Below are positions 29,556-38,505 of a stretch of DNA of 64,000 nt, one piece after another (position 1 is the first letter of the stretch; every line of letters begins with the position of its first letter). The notes beneath the pieces were generated by a model, which saw only the letters and a list, made by a program, of their open reading frames with translations, had not been told where the DNA came from and did not search any database. The translations under genes and the position numbers were made by a program. Source of the stretch: Alphaproteobacteria bacterium (GTDB lineage Bacteria; Pseudomonadota; Alphaproteobacteria; Rhodobacterales; Rhodobacteraceae); assembly GCA_030427405.1 (NCBI GenBank), contig JAUHXK010000001.1:1-64000 (forward strand), read 5' to 3'.

Positions 29556-31130
29556 TCAGGCAAGCTTTCCGGCCAGGGCCTTTTCGATCAGGGCAATGGT
29601 TTCCGGCACGCCGTAAAGCGCAATGAACCCGCCGAAACGTGGCCCTTGGCTGGCACCCAGCAGCACCTCGTATAGGGCAGTGAACCAGCCGCGCATCGGA
29701 TCAAACCGCTCGCGCCCGATGGCATAGACAACCGACTGCAGCGCTTCGTCTTCCACCGGTCCGTCATAGGCCATGAGCGCCGCTTTCAACGCCTCCAGCG
29801 CTTCGCGTTCCTGATCCGTCGGCGCGCGATGCTGGCGGGTGGGTTTGACGAAATCGTTGAAATACCGCACGGCAAAGCCCGCCGCCTGATCCAGATCGGG
29901 GTGGGTTTCGGCGGTGGCTTCTGGTGCATAACGACGAATAAAGCCCCACAGCGCCTCTTTGTCCTCGGCACCGGAAACGGATGCCAGGTTCAACAGCATC
30001 GCAAACGGCACCATCAGGGTGGATTCAGGAACATTCCCGCCGTGGATATGCCACACCGGATTGTTCAGTTGCGCCTTCAGCTCCTGCCCCGGATAAGCGC
30101 GCAACTGCTGATGATATTCGTCATAAGCCTTCGGGATCACGTCAAAATGCATCCGCTTCGCCGTCTTGGGCTTTTGATACATGAAATAGGCCAGCGACTC
30201 GGTCGGCGCATAGGTCAGCCATTCGTCAATCGAGACACCATTGCCCGACGACTTGGAAATCTTCTGTCCGTTCTCATCCAGAAACAGCTCATAACTGAAA
30301 TGCTCGGGCGCACGACCGCCCAGGGCCCGGCAGATCGAGTCGTAGATCTTCTCGTTGGTGGCATGTTCCTTGCCATACATCTCGAAATCCACACCCAGCG
30401 CGGCCCAGCGTGCGCCGAAATCCGGCTTCCACTGCAGCTTGACGTTGCCGCCGGTGACGGGCAGCATCCATTCCTTGCCATCCTCATCATCGAACGTGAC
30501 GGTGTAGGTCTCGGCACAGACCTTTTTCATCGGCACGTACAGAACCCGCCCGGTTTCGGGATGGATCGGCAGAAATATCGAATAGGTCTGCTGACGTTCT
30601 TCGCGCAGGCTTTTCAGCATGATCGCCATGATGTCGTCATAGCGATCGACCGCACGCTTCAGGATCTCGTCGAACTGGCCCGAGCGATAAAAGTCGCGCG
30701 CCGAATAGAACTCATACTCGAACCCGAAAGTGTCCAGGAACCGGCGCAGCATCGCGTTGTTGTATTCACCAAAGCTGGGATATTCGCCAAACGGGTCCGG
30801 CACCGTGGTCAGCGGGCATTGCAAATACCCTTCCAGCTTGTCCGGGTTCGGCACATTGCTGGGCACTTTGCGCATTCCGTCCAGATCGTCGGAAAAGCAA
30901 ATGAGCTTTGTCGGTATGTCCGACAGGGCCTCGAACGCGCGCTTGACCATCGTGGTGCGTGCGACTTCGCCAAATGTGCCGATATGCGGCAGGCCCGACG
31001 GCCCGTAACCCGTCTCGAACAGAACATACCCTTTCTCGGGCGCACCTTGTCTATAGCGTTTGAGCAACCGGCGTGCCTCTTCGAAAGGCCAGGCCTTGGA
31101 CGACATCGCGGTTTCACGCAGTTCAGACAT
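29556..31130 (-). CDS. lysK: Lysyl-tRNA synthetase, class I
   Basis: This 524-residue class I LysRS charges tRNA-Lys; this archaeal-type enzyme is standard in many alphaproteobacteria. The HIGH-like motif is PHIGT ([18 protein letters not shown]) and the KMSKS-like motif [16 protein letters not shown]. The start at 31130 follows GGAGCTGAAACTG with a ribosome site at good spacing; a frame extending to 31166 was rejected. No neighbour shares its function. Confidence 0.95.
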   Translation of the reverse strand: MSELRETAMSSKAWPFEEARRLLKRYRQGAPEKGYVLFETGYGPSGLPHIGTFGEVARTTMVKRAFEALSDIPTKLICFSDDLDGMRKVPSNVPNPDKLEGYLQCPLTTVPDPFGEYPSFGEYNNAMLRRFLDTFGFEYEFYSARDFYRSGQFDEILKRAVDRYDDIMAIMLKSLREERQQTYSIFLPIHPETGRVLYVPMKKVCAETYTVTFDDEDGKEWMLPVTGGNVKLQWKPDFGARWAALGVDFEMYGKEHATNEKIYDSICRALGGRAPEHFSYELFLDENGQKISKSSGNGVSIDEWLTYAPTESLAYFMYQKPKTAKRMHFDVIPKAYDEYHQQLRAYPGQELKAQLNNPVWHIHGGNVPESTLMVPFAMLLNLASVSGAEDKEALWGFIRRYAPEATAETHPDLDQAAGFAVRYFNDFVKPTRQHRAPTDQEREALEALKAALMAYDGPVEDEALQSVVYAIGRERFDPMRGWFTALYEVLLGASQGPRFGGFIALYGVPETIALIEKALAGKLA

Positions 31131-31283
31131 CAGTTTCAGCTCCATCGGAAAACTCTGAGCCAGCACCGGATGATGCCGACCGGCCCCTCCTATTGTGCCG
31201 GTGCAGCATGAGTCAATAAAGCGCGGGACAATTCAGCCCCGCGCCGGTTGCATTCCGCAGCTACGGAAAACGCGGCAGAGGGA

Positions 31284-31922
31284 TCAGCGCTTGCCTTTGC
31301 CACCGCCCCCCTTGCCGGGTTTGTCCCCGCCACCGTGACCCGGTTTGCCACCGCCCTTGCCAGGCTTGTCGCCACCGCCATGTCCCGGCTTACCGCCGCC
31401 GTCACCCGGTTTGCCACCGCCATGACCCGGCTTGCCGCCCCCGTCACCGGGCTTGCCACCGCCGTGACCGGGTTTGCCCCCTCCGTGCCCCGGCTTGCCT
31501 GGACCGTTGCCGGGATCATCGCCGTCGCCTGGGTCGTCGCCCCCGCCGCCAGTGTTGGGGTTGGGGCCGGAATTCCCGCCCGACCACACAAGACCCGGAT
31601 CATTCGAACGCCCGTCCTCGGTGCTGGCAGAGGTTATGGACCCGGTTGGCAAGTCGGTTAGAAGCCCCGCCAAACCCGTACATTGCGCCGAGGTCGCCTG
31701 CAGGACATTTCCGAAATCCGCGTGCCGCTGCAACTGTGTCAGGAACCCCGGCGTCACATGGCTGCATCCGCACAGGGTGTCCATGTCCCCGCTGTTGGCT
31801 GCAATTCGCGCCGTGTTCCGGTTGCAGATTTCTGGCTCTGCCATCGCGGCACTTGCCGCCATCAGTCCAAGAATTGGCGCTGAAACCAACGCAACCAATC
31901 CCTTTTTCATTTCAATGCGCAT
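31284..31922 (-). CDS. Secreted Gly/Lys-rich heptad-repeat protein
   Basis: This 212-residue protein has a signal peptide (to about AAMA-EPEIC) and a cysteine-bearing domain (Cys33, 51, 53, 81) up to residue ~100. From residue 143 to 207 run nine tandem heptads of the form KPG(H/D/K)GGG, some with an added Asp, followed by GKGKR. The repeat tract is collagen- or silk-like, highly basic and His-rich. It may bind a surface, polysaccharide or metal. The start at 31922 follows AAGGAG at good spacing. The family is not recognised. Confidence 0.7.
   Translation of the reverse strand: MRIEMKKGLVALVSAPILGLMAASAAMAEPEICNRNTARIAANSGDMDTLCGCSHVTPGFLTQLQRHADFGNVLQATSAQCTGLAGLLTDLPTGSITSASTEDGRSNDPGLVWSGGNSGPNPNTGGGGDDPGDGDDPGNGPGKPGHGGGKPGHGGGKPGDGGGKPGHGGGKPGDGGGKPGHGGGDKPGKGGGKPGHGGGDKPGKGGGGKGKR
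31302..31496 (-). repeat. Tandem 21-base repeats encoding KPGxGGG heptads
   Basis: Nine consecutive 21-base units (two extended by one codon) encode Lys-Pro-Gly-(His/Asp/Lys)-Gly-Gly-Gly. High similarity between units at the DNA level means copy number may vary by slippage between strains. Confidence 0.85.
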
Positions 31923-32179
31923 CGCAACTCACTCCTTACGTAACGTCAACCAAATGCGATAACTGTCTGGCACCCAGATGGTTGCGCCGGGTTAAGCTGG
32001 GGTTGGGCAGTGCTGAAATGTTCTTAATGTTCCGAAAGGCGCTCCGGTAAGGCGCAATCAACACAGACCGGCACTGGTTGGCACCTCCGCAGCCGCGGCC
32101 CGCCACAAACAATGTGTTGAACCCGCCTGCCTGCGCTCCTATCGTGCGCCGCAGAACCGAGCCAATCAGGACGACCTTC

Positions 32180-32602
32180 ATGACCGACCAAGTTCCTCAC
32201 CCGATGTCCCCTCAGGATTGCCTTGTGGCGATCATGGTGGCGGTTTCTGCATCTGACGAAACCATTCGAACGGCGGAACTGGTCAAGATTGAAACCGCTG
32301 TGAATATGCTGCCGGTTTTTGCCGATTACGATATCGACCGGACACGGCGCGTGTCCCAGATCGTTTTTGACCTGTTCGAACAGGAAGATGGGCTGGACGC
32401 CCTGTTTGGCCTGATCCGGGACAACTTGCCCGAGCGTCTGAACGAAACCGCCTATGCCCTGGCCTGCGACGTCGCCGCAGCCGATGGCGCCCTTGCCGAG
32501 ACCGAGCTGCGCCTGCTGGAAGAAATTCGTTATGAGCTGGACATCGACAGGCTGCATGCCGCCGCAATCGAACGCGGTGCCCGCGCGCGCCACACGACCT
32601 GA
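32180..32602 (+). CDS. TerB-like / DjlA-type tellurite-resistance fold protein
   Basis: This 140-residue helical protein fits the TerB fold: LVAIMVAVSASDETIRTAELVKIETAVNMLP, acidic DYDIDR, then ALACDVAAADGALAETELRLLEEIRYELDI. The acidic residues of the repeated (A/S)xDxxxxxxE motif are present in both halves. The role in alphaproteobacteria is unknown. ATG 32180 was chosen at the conserved N-terminus; the longer upstream frame is not conserved-looking. Confidence 0.8.
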   Translation: MTDQVPHPMSPQDCLVAIMVAVSASDETIRTAELVKIETAVNMLPVFADYDIDRTRRVSQIVFDLFEQEDGLDALFGLIRDNLPERLNETAYALACDVAAADGALAETELRLLEEIRYELDIDRLHAAAIERGARARHTT

Positions 32603-32638
32603 CGCGTCCGGCGCAGCGGGCAGGAATGCCGGTTTCCG

Positions 32639-34117
32639 TCAACTGCCGTAAAGTGCGCCCCAGCGTTCGATCAATACCTGCTGAAGCTTTCGGGACCTGC
32701 GGTTCCAACTGCGCGCCCCTTCGGGCCGTTCGCGGTTCTCCCGGCTGATCGTGGCCCGGTGCGCCATATCTGCGGAAAAGAATGCAAACGCCAACTCGTC
32801 ACCGCGCGCCGTCGTGACAAACCCGCCAAGACCCGAAACGAAGTTAAGCGTACCGGTCTTGGCATCCACGCGGACGGGGTGGTCCTTGATTTTGTTGCCC
32901 TTTGCATCCGTCAAAGTGAACGGCTTCAGCAATGGGCGCAGAGCGCCGGTCTGGCGGGCCGCAACCAGCGCGGTCACAAAATCGTTCGGCGCAACACGAG
33001 ACCTGTCGCCCAGGCCAGAGTGATCCACCATCTGTATCCTGGCCGTACCAAAGGTCTCGGATGCCCATCGGTTCATCTCGGCAGCGGATTCGGCCAGGTC
33101 CTGAGGGTTCGCGCCCCGTACTTTGCTGGCGGTCAGCCCGACCATCTCGGCCGTCAGATTGGTTGAATATTTTAACATCCCCTTCAGGATGTCCGTCATC
33201 GGCTGGCTTTGGTGCAGAACCAGTGTACGGCCCCGCGGCGCTTGCCGCGTCACCTGCACCCGGTTCAGCACGATGCCGTTCACGCGCGCAAGCGTCCGAA
33301 ACACGTCGCCTGCATACAAGGCAGGCTTGCGCACCGGCAACCACCGCGCGCCGCCATTTCCCAACGCCGCCTTTGCCACGGTCCACCGGTCCTGACGGGC
33401 CGAGGGTTGATAGGTATAGGTCGGCAGCTTGCGGTTTACGAGCCGCATGGTGGCCATATCCACTGCCGGTGCAAAATGCGCGCTTCTGGCATCCATGGTG
33501 ACGTCAAAACCGGCACCACCTCGCTTCCATTCAAAGTGAACGCGGTTGAAATTCAGGGAAATGCCGCTGATGGCCGGGCTGTAACCGACGTGATCGGGTT
33601 GGCCCGGGTCGATACTGAACACATAAGGCAGCGCACCCTCATAGACCTTGAACGCGCCGCGAACCTCGGTGATCCCGGCCTCGCGCAGGTTGGCCGCCAT
33701 CGTTGCCAATGCGTCGGTGTCCAACAGCGGATCACCACCGCCGACAAGGATCAGATCGCCGTTCAGGATTCCGTTCTCGATCGGGCCATCGGCAACCAAC
33801 CGGGTTTCGAACCGGAAGTCAGGCCCCAAAACATCCAACGCATAAAGTGCGGTCAGCGCCTTGGCCACGCTTGCCGGAGGAAGGCCGGTGTCTCCGCCGA
33901 ACGACTCCAAGCTGGTTCCGGTCTTGACGTCGGCCACGGCAAAGGCGACCTGCCCTCGCAGGCCAGCCGCCTGAACGACCCGGTCAACACCGCTGAGATC
34001 GGCACCGCGCAATTGCGGGCGCAACGACACTGCCGGCGGCCCAGCCAATCCGGCACAGGGAATCAGAGACGCCCCTAATCCCCCCAGAAATGCACGACGT
34101 GAAAAACGATCAACCAT
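32639..34117 (-). CDS. dacB: D-alanyl-D-alanine carboxypeptidase/endopeptidase (PBP4, S13 family)
   Basis: This 492-residue periplasmic enzyme has the three motifs of class C PBPs: S-V-A-K (PPASVAKALTALY), S-T-N (KYSTNLTAEM) and K-T-G (DAKTGTLNFVSGL). The N-terminus SRRAFLGGLG looks like a Tat signal. It cleaves peptidoglycan cross-links or terminal D-Ala. It is 67 bases downstream of nadD on the same strand. Confidence 0.92.
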   Translation of the reverse strand: MVDRFSRRAFLGGLGASLIPCAGLAGPPAVSLRPQLRGADLSGVDRVVQAAGLRGQVAFAVADVKTGTSLESFGGDTGLPPASVAKALTALYALDVLGPDFRFETRLVADGPIENGILNGDLILVGGGDPLLDTDALATMAANLREAGITEVRGAFKVYEGALPYVFSIDPGQPDHVGYSPAISGISLNFNRVHFEWKRGGAGFDVTMDARSAHFAPAVDMATMRLVNRKLPTYTYQPSARQDRWTVAKAALGNGGARWLPVRKPALYAGDVFRTLARVNGIVLNRVQVTRQAPRGRTLVLHQSQPMTDILKGMLKYSTNLTAEMVGLTASKVRGANPQDLAESAAEMNRWASETFGTARIQMVDHSGLGDRSRVAPNDFVTALVAARQTGALRPLLKPFTLTDAKGNKIKDHPVRVDAKTGTLNFVSGLGGFVTTARGDELAFAFFSADMAHRATISRENRERPEGARSWNRRSRKLQQVLIERWGALYGS

Positions 34118-34184
34118 GGGTCAATTAAAATCCCAGAGATCACGGGCAAACAACCACGCAAAAGCGATTATGCTCTGATAGGGG

Positions 34185-34805
34185 CTATTGAGGCAACACT
34201 TGGTCGGACCACCCGCCGCGCGACCGGATCTCGGTCGAGCTGACATCGACCATCGGCACGTTCACGAAACACCACGCCGGAGCGTTCGCCTGCCCCAGCA
34301 GATGCCGCGCCTGCCCGTCAATGCGGTACTGGGCATAACCCCGCGCCGCCGGAGACATCCGGGCCGAAATCCGATCGCCGGGCCGCGCAACCACGCCCAC
34401 CGGTACGCTGTCCATGATCAGCCGCCAGTCTTTCCAACGGTGAAACTGCGCCAGATTGTCCGCCCCCATCAGCCAGACAAACCGAACTTGCGGGTAAAGC
34501 CGCCGAAGCGCGGCCAGCGTGTCCGCCGTCGCCCGCGTACCGGTGTGGGTCTCGATATCCGTCACCTCGACCCGCGGATGCCGCATTACGTCCCGCGCCG
34601 CCTCATGCCGTTGCGCCAGCGGTGCTGGCCCGCGTTGTTTCAAGGGATTTCCCGGAGACACCAGCCACCACACCCGATCCAGCCCAAACGCCTTCATCGC
34701 CTCAAGCGTGACGTGCACATGACCCTGATGCGGCGGATCGAATGACCCGCCGAACAGCCCCACGACCTGCCCGGGCCGCGCATATGGTAACCTGTATCGT
34801 TCCAT
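34185..34805 (-). CDS. nadD: Nicotinate-nucleotide adenylyltransferase
   Basis: This 206-residue enzyme converts nicotinate mononucleotide to deamido-NAD, one step before NadE (also in the window). Motifs are [17 protein letters not shown] (nucleotidyl-transferase HxGH region), [16 protein letters not shown] and the late [14 protein letters not shown] (the conserved SSTxIR). ATG 34805 is the likely start; an upstream TTG was rejected. It probably forms an operon with dacB. Confidence 0.93.
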   Translation of the reverse strand: MERYRLPYARPGQVVGLFGGSFDPPHQGHVHVTLEAMKAFGLDRVWWLVSPGNPLKQRGPAPLAQRHEAARDVMRHPRVEVTDIETHTGTRATADTLAALRRLYPQVRFVWLMGADNLAQFHRWKDWRLIMDSVPVGVVARPGDRISARMSPAARGYAQYRIDGQARHLLGQANAPAWCFVNVPMVDVSSTEIRSRGGWSDQVLPQ

Positions 34806-34954
34806 TCCTTGCTGATGTTCAGAACTAAAGGGTGTTGTCAATCAACCGCCCACCAAAGGCTTCGGCGTGAATCACGGCACCACCAGCTTGCCCCGCCCGT
34901 CCCGCTCGGATATCCAGCGTTCCAACCTGAATTCCCCGACCCAGAGGACGCGAC

Positions 34955-36622
34955 ATGGCCGCCTATCAATATGTCTACCACATGCAGGGTGTCTCAAAGA
35001 CCTATCCCGGTGGCAAGAAGTGCTTTGAAAACATTCACCTGAGCTTTCTGCCCGGCGTGAAAATCGGCGTTGTCGGCGTCAACGGTGCGGGTAAATCGAC
35101 GCTGATGAAGATCATGGCGGGCCTCGATACCGACTTCACCGGAGAGGCCTGGGCCGCCGAGGGCGCCAAGGTGGGCTATCTGCCGCAGGAACCGCAGCTG
35201 GATGAATCGCTGACCGTCCGCGAAAACGTCATGCTGGGCGTGGCCGCGAAAAAGGCCAAGGTCGACCGCTTCAACGAGATCGCCATGGAGATCGCCGAGA
35301 ACTATTCGGACGAACTGATGGAGGAGATGACCACCCTGCAGGACGCCATCGACGCGGAAAACCTGTGGGACCTCGACAGCCAGATCGACGTCTCGATGGA
35401 GGCGCTGCGCTGCCCGCCGGACGATGCCAACATCGCCAACCTCTCGGGCGGTGAAAAACGTCGCGTCGCGCTCTGCAAGCTGCTGCTGGAAGCGCCCGAC
35501 ATGCTGCTGCTTGATGAGCCGACCAACCACCTGGACGCCGAGACCATCGCCTGGCTGCAACAGCACCTGATCGACTACAAGGGCACCATCCTGATCGTCA
35601 CCCATGACCGCTATTTCCTGGATGACATCACCGGCTGGATCCTCGAACTCGACCGGGGCCGCGGCATTCCGTACGAGGGCAACTACTCCGCATGGCTGGA
35701 ACAAAAAGCCAAACGGCTGGAACAGGAAGCCCGCGAGGACAAGTCCAAGCAAAAAACCCTGCAACGCGAGTTGGAATGGATGCGTCAGGGCCAGAAGGCC
35801 CGTCAGGCCAAATCCAAGGCCCGGATCAACGCCTATAACGAGCTGGCCGAACAGTCCGAGCGCGAAAAGCTGACCCGCGCCCAGATCGTCATTCCCAACG
35901 GCCAGCGCCTTGGCGGCAAGGTGATCGAGGTCGAGGGTCTGTCGAAACATATGGGCGACAAGCAACTGATCGAAGGGCTGGACTTCGCCCTGCCCCCCGG
36001 CGGCATTGTCGGCGTCATCGGCCCCAACGGCGCGGGTAAATCGACGCTCTTCAAGATGCTCACCGGTCAAGAACAGCCCGATGCAGGCACCATCACGTTG
36101 GGTGAAACGGTCGAGCTGTCCTATGTCGACCAGTCCCGCGACGACCTTGCTGACAACGACACCGTGTGGGAGGCGATCACCGGCGGCGCCGAGATCATCC
36201 AGCTGGGTGACGCGCAGGTCAATTCCCGCGCCTATTGCTCGTCCTTCAACTTCAAGGGCGGCGACCAGCAGAAGAAAGTCTCGCTGCTGTCAGGTGGTGA
36301 GCGCAACCGCGTCCACATGGCTCGCCTGCTGAAAGAGGGCGGCAACGTCCTGCTGCTGGATGAGCCGACCAACGACCTTGACGTCGAAACCCTGCGTGCG
36401 CTGGAAGACGCCCTGGTCGATTTCGCCGGATGCGCCGTGGTCATCTCGCACGACCGCTTCTTCCTCGACCGAATCTGCACGCATATTCTGGCGTTTGAGG
36501 GTGACGCCCATGTGGAATGGTTCGAGGGCAACTTCGAGGATTACGAAGAGGACAAAAAGCGGCGTCTGGGACCGGATGCGCTGGAGCCTAAACGGTTGAA
36601 GCATAAGAAGTTCGCGCGGTAG
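34955..36622 (+). CDS. ettA: Energy-dependent translational throttle protein EttA
   Basis: This 555-residue ABC-F ATPase binds the ribosomal E site and gates entry into elongation. It has two ABC domains with Walker A GVNGAGKST and GPNGAGKST, two signatures LSGGEKRRVALCKLLL and LSGGERNRVHMARLL, the inter-domain helical linker QKTLQRELEWMRQGQKARQAKSKARINAY and the long arm insertion. No transmembrane segment. An AT-rich orphan gene starts just after its stop. Confidence 0.96.
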   Translation: MAAYQYVYHMQGVSKTYPGGKKCFENIHLSFLPGVKIGVVGVNGAGKSTLMKIMAGLDTDFTGEAWAAEGAKVGYLPQEPQLDESLTVRENVMLGVAAKKAKVDRFNEIAMEIAENYSDELMEEMTTLQDAIDAENLWDLDSQIDVSMEALRCPPDDANIANLSGGEKRRVALCKLLLEAPDMLLLDEPTNHLDAETIAWLQQHLIDYKGTILIVTHDRYFLDDITGWILELDRGRGIPYEGNYSAWLEQKAKRLEQEAREDKSKQKTLQRELEWMRQGQKARQAKSKARINAYNELAEQSEREKLTRAQIVIPNGQRLGGKVIEVEGLSKHMGDKQLIEGLDFALPPGGIVGVIGPNGAGKSTLFKMLTGQEQPDAGTITLGETVELSYVDQSRDDLADNDTVWEAITGGAEIIQLGDAQVNSRAYCSSFNFKGGDQQKKVSLLSGGERNRVHMARLLKEGGNVLLLDEPTNDLDVETLRALEDALVDFAGCAVVISHDRFFLDRICTHILAFEGDAHVEWFEGNFEDYEEDKKRRLGPDALEPKRLKHKKFAR

Positions 36623-36626
36623 CGGC

Positions 36627-37757
36627 TTGCTTACAAAAGAACAGTTCGACGATCTTTTTTTAGATCAACTCTGTTTCTGTGGCAGTGGGCAACACTATAG
36701 TGACTGCCACAGAAACAAGACTTACAAAAAACCAATTGAAATTAGTCATGATCAGGCAAAGTTCATGCATCGCCCGCGAACATGCCCTGTTTCCACAAAC
36801 GGTGTCTCTTGCGGACACCCCGCGATCGCTTCTCATTCACAACAACGCAAAGGTCCGCTCAAAGAAATCACAGAAGCAGGCCATGTAGTTGGATTTTCAA
36901 ATGGGCCAAATGCAAAACCCTCAGATAATAGACGTCAGGATTTCGCCAACGTCAGTGCCAAAAGAGCATCAACATTCCCGGGCCTGTGCGCGAAGCACGA
37001 CGCGACCGTATTTTCTAAAATCGAAAACAAAACTCTGAACCCAAGTTACCGTAATTCGCTGGGCCTGGCTATCCGATGCGCGCTTTATGAGGCTATTGTG
37101 CATACCGACGCCGGATTGTTCTTAAACTGGCTTCGAGAAGTGCCAAATTTTGAATTTTGGTTGGACCCATATGTCTACACAGACGAACTTGAGCACATGG
37201 CTCACTTTGCGCGGTATAACTGGGATCTCGTAAATCTGCTCCAACGTATCGAGAGCAAGAAGAGCACCCGGAAGCTCTTCTTCTATTCCGCTTTGATCGA
37301 TGCCGCGTTGCCGTTTTCCTCGACTGGTTGTTTTTGCATTGAGAACGATATCGCTGGCAATCAGCTTCAACCATTTTCAGAAATCGGGCGCCAGTTTTCC
37401 TACGCTCAACTTACAATAATGCCTCAGTGCAATGGCACTACGTTATTCTCGATCTCCTCAACTAACGACAAAGATAGGGATTCTTCTCGGAGGTTTGTGA
37501 AGTCTTACGCTGATTGCGATGCAGAAACCCTACCAAATGCGATTCTAAGAACTGCTCTTGAATACACAGAGAACACATACTTTAGGCCTTCGTGGGTAAA
37601 CTCTCTAAGTGCATCCCAAAAGAAACTCATATTGGAGAGATTTGACGACCGAGCCGTACTTGAAGTCGGGAAAGAAAAACCGCATAATTCGCTCGCCGTG
37701 CCCCTGAACCTAAGAGTCTCTGGTAAGCGAATAAAATTCGCTTCGAATGTGACTTAA
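36627..37757 (+). CDS. SEC-C zinc-motif protein of unknown function, AT-rich
   Basis: This 376-residue protein begins with a SEC-C-type zinc motif, C16-F-C18-GSGQHYSD-C27-H28. It continues with a second treble-clef-like set, Cys53-x8-Cys62-x7-His70 and a later GLCAKHDATVFSKIE. The rest is unknown, with mixed helix and many aromatic residues. The start is TTG at 36627, only 4 bases after the ettA stop, since later ATGs would remove the zinc motif. The codon choice is markedly A/T-rich compared with ettA, suggesting acquisition. A REP pair follows within 27 bases. Confidence 0.55.
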   Translation: MLTKEQFDDLFLDQLCFCGSGQHYSDCHRNKTYKKPIEISHDQAKFMHRPRTCPVSTNGVSCGHPAIASHSQQRKGPLKEITEAGHVVGFSNGPNAKPSDNRRQDFANVSAKRASTFPGLCAKHDATVFSKIENKTLNPSYRNSLGLAIRCALYEAIVHTDAGLFLNWLREVPNFEFWLDPYVYTDELEHMAHFARYNWDLVNLLQRIESKKSTRKLFFYSALIDAALPFSSTGCFCIENDIAGNQLQPFSEIGRQFSYAQLTIMPQCNGTTLFSISSTNDKDRDSSRRFVKSYADCDAETLPNAILRTALEYTENTYFRPSWVNSLSASQKKLILERFDDRAVLEVGKEKPHNSLAVPLNLRVSGKRIKFASNVT

Positions 37758-37783
37758 GGAACGCATCTTGCCACTTAGCGATC

Positions 37784-37806
37784 GTAGGATGGGGTTTCAC
37801 CCCATC
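37784..37806 (+). repeat. REP element 1 (GTAGG + GATGGGGT palindrome)
   Basis: GTAG then a perfect stem-loop: GATGGGGT-TTC-ACCCCATC, giving the layout GTAGG-palindrome known for REP sequences mobilised by RAYT transposases. It lies 27 bases after the SEC-C gene and is exactly inverted at 37888-37910. The GTAGG at the 5' side is the typical tetranucleotide guide region. Confidence 0.85.
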
Positions 37807-37887
37807 ACTCACTCAACGACCCTACCCGAACACCCGCACGATCTGTTCCCGCGTACCAAACCAATTCCAAAATTCGACCTCTCAAAT

Positions 37888-37910
37888 GATGGGGTGAAAC
37901 CCCATCCTAC
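37888..37910 (-). repeat. REP element 2, exact inverted copy of REP 1
   Basis: This 23-base unit is identical to REP 1 on the opposite strand, so the pair makes an inverted BIME-like unit of 127 bases. Its CCTAC (inverse GTAGG) contains the TAG that is the stop codon of the transposase gene on the minus strand, so REP and gene are physically joined. Confidence 0.85.
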
Positions 37911-38142
37911 GGCTCTCCGAACGGTCCCTCGGTGACCACACCGCTCCACTCTGGATCAACCCGGCCTGCGCGAATATCACGATGGATCGACGAAAACGGC
38001 CAATCGGTTGGATGTTCGACCAACCCATGTTTGACCGGATTGTTCCAACAATACGCCATATGATTGCAGTAATCCTGTTCATCCCGAATGGTGTGCTCCC
38101 AAAACCGGCGTTGCCAAACCGCCCCTTCGCGTTTGTTGACCC

Positions 38143-38164
38143 GTAGGCCGGGCTTCAGCCCGGC
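38143..38164 (+). repeat. REP element 3 (GTAGG + GCCGGGC palindrome), inside RAYT gene
   Basis: GTAG then GCCGGGC-TTCA-GCCCGGC, a perfect 7-bp stem. Its GTAGG head matches REP 1 and 2 but the stem sequence differs (G+C-rich), so it is a second REP subtype. It sits in frame within the transposase C-terminal half. Confidence 0.85.
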
Positions 38165-38207
38165 ATATCTCCCGGATGTCACAACGGGTAGATGTTCTGG
38201 TACGGGT

Positions 38208-38229
38208 TCCGGGCTGAAGCCCGGCCTAC
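38208..38229 (-). repeat. REP element 4, inverted copy of REP 3
   Basis: Matches the reverse complement of REP 3 at 21 of 22 bases (one mismatch at the outer end). With REP 3 it forms an inverted pair covering 87 bases, a multiple of three, which keeps the reading frame open. Confidence 0.85.
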
Positions 38230-38505
38230 GATTTTCATTTCTAACGCGCATGGTAAACCGTGCCTTGATCGCGCCCCACCGCGTCGAATAATCCGCATCC
38301 CCGGCGGCAAGGTCCATACCGCGTGCAAATGATCCGGCAACACAACAAACGCATCGCACCAGAACGGCCGCTCCCTCTGTGTCGCGGCAAACGCCGCTCT
38401 CAAATGCGCCACCTCTCTCGTCAACAAATCCGACGACCGGTCGGCCAGAGACACGGTGAAAAAATACTTGGCTCCGGGAATGCGGACACGTCGGCAATTG
38501 CTCAT

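Larger units (their letters stand above)
37907..38505 (-). pseudogene. REP-associated tyrosine transposase (RAYT), frameshifted
   Basis: The N-terminal half starts at 38505 (MSNCRRVRIPGAKYFFTVSL...), carrying the HUH motif in LPDHLHAVWTLPPG, and ends in one frame. The C-terminal half (DADYSTRWGAIKARF..., WQRRFWEHTIRDEQDYC, WNNPVKHGLVEHPTDWPFSS) continues in another frame to 37907. The break falls at a four-C run at 38299-38302; one more C would restore the frame. Inside the C-terminal half is an in-frame REP pair (38143-38229), giving about 29 extra residues. The transposase is single-strand specific and acts on REP hairpins. It is probably inactive unless the frameshift is programmed or an assembly error. 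Confidence 0.8.

Noticed and set aside
37784..38229. CRISPR array
   Set aside because: Only two inverted pairs of short palindromes with different stems, no regular spacers and no cas genes; REP elements fit better.
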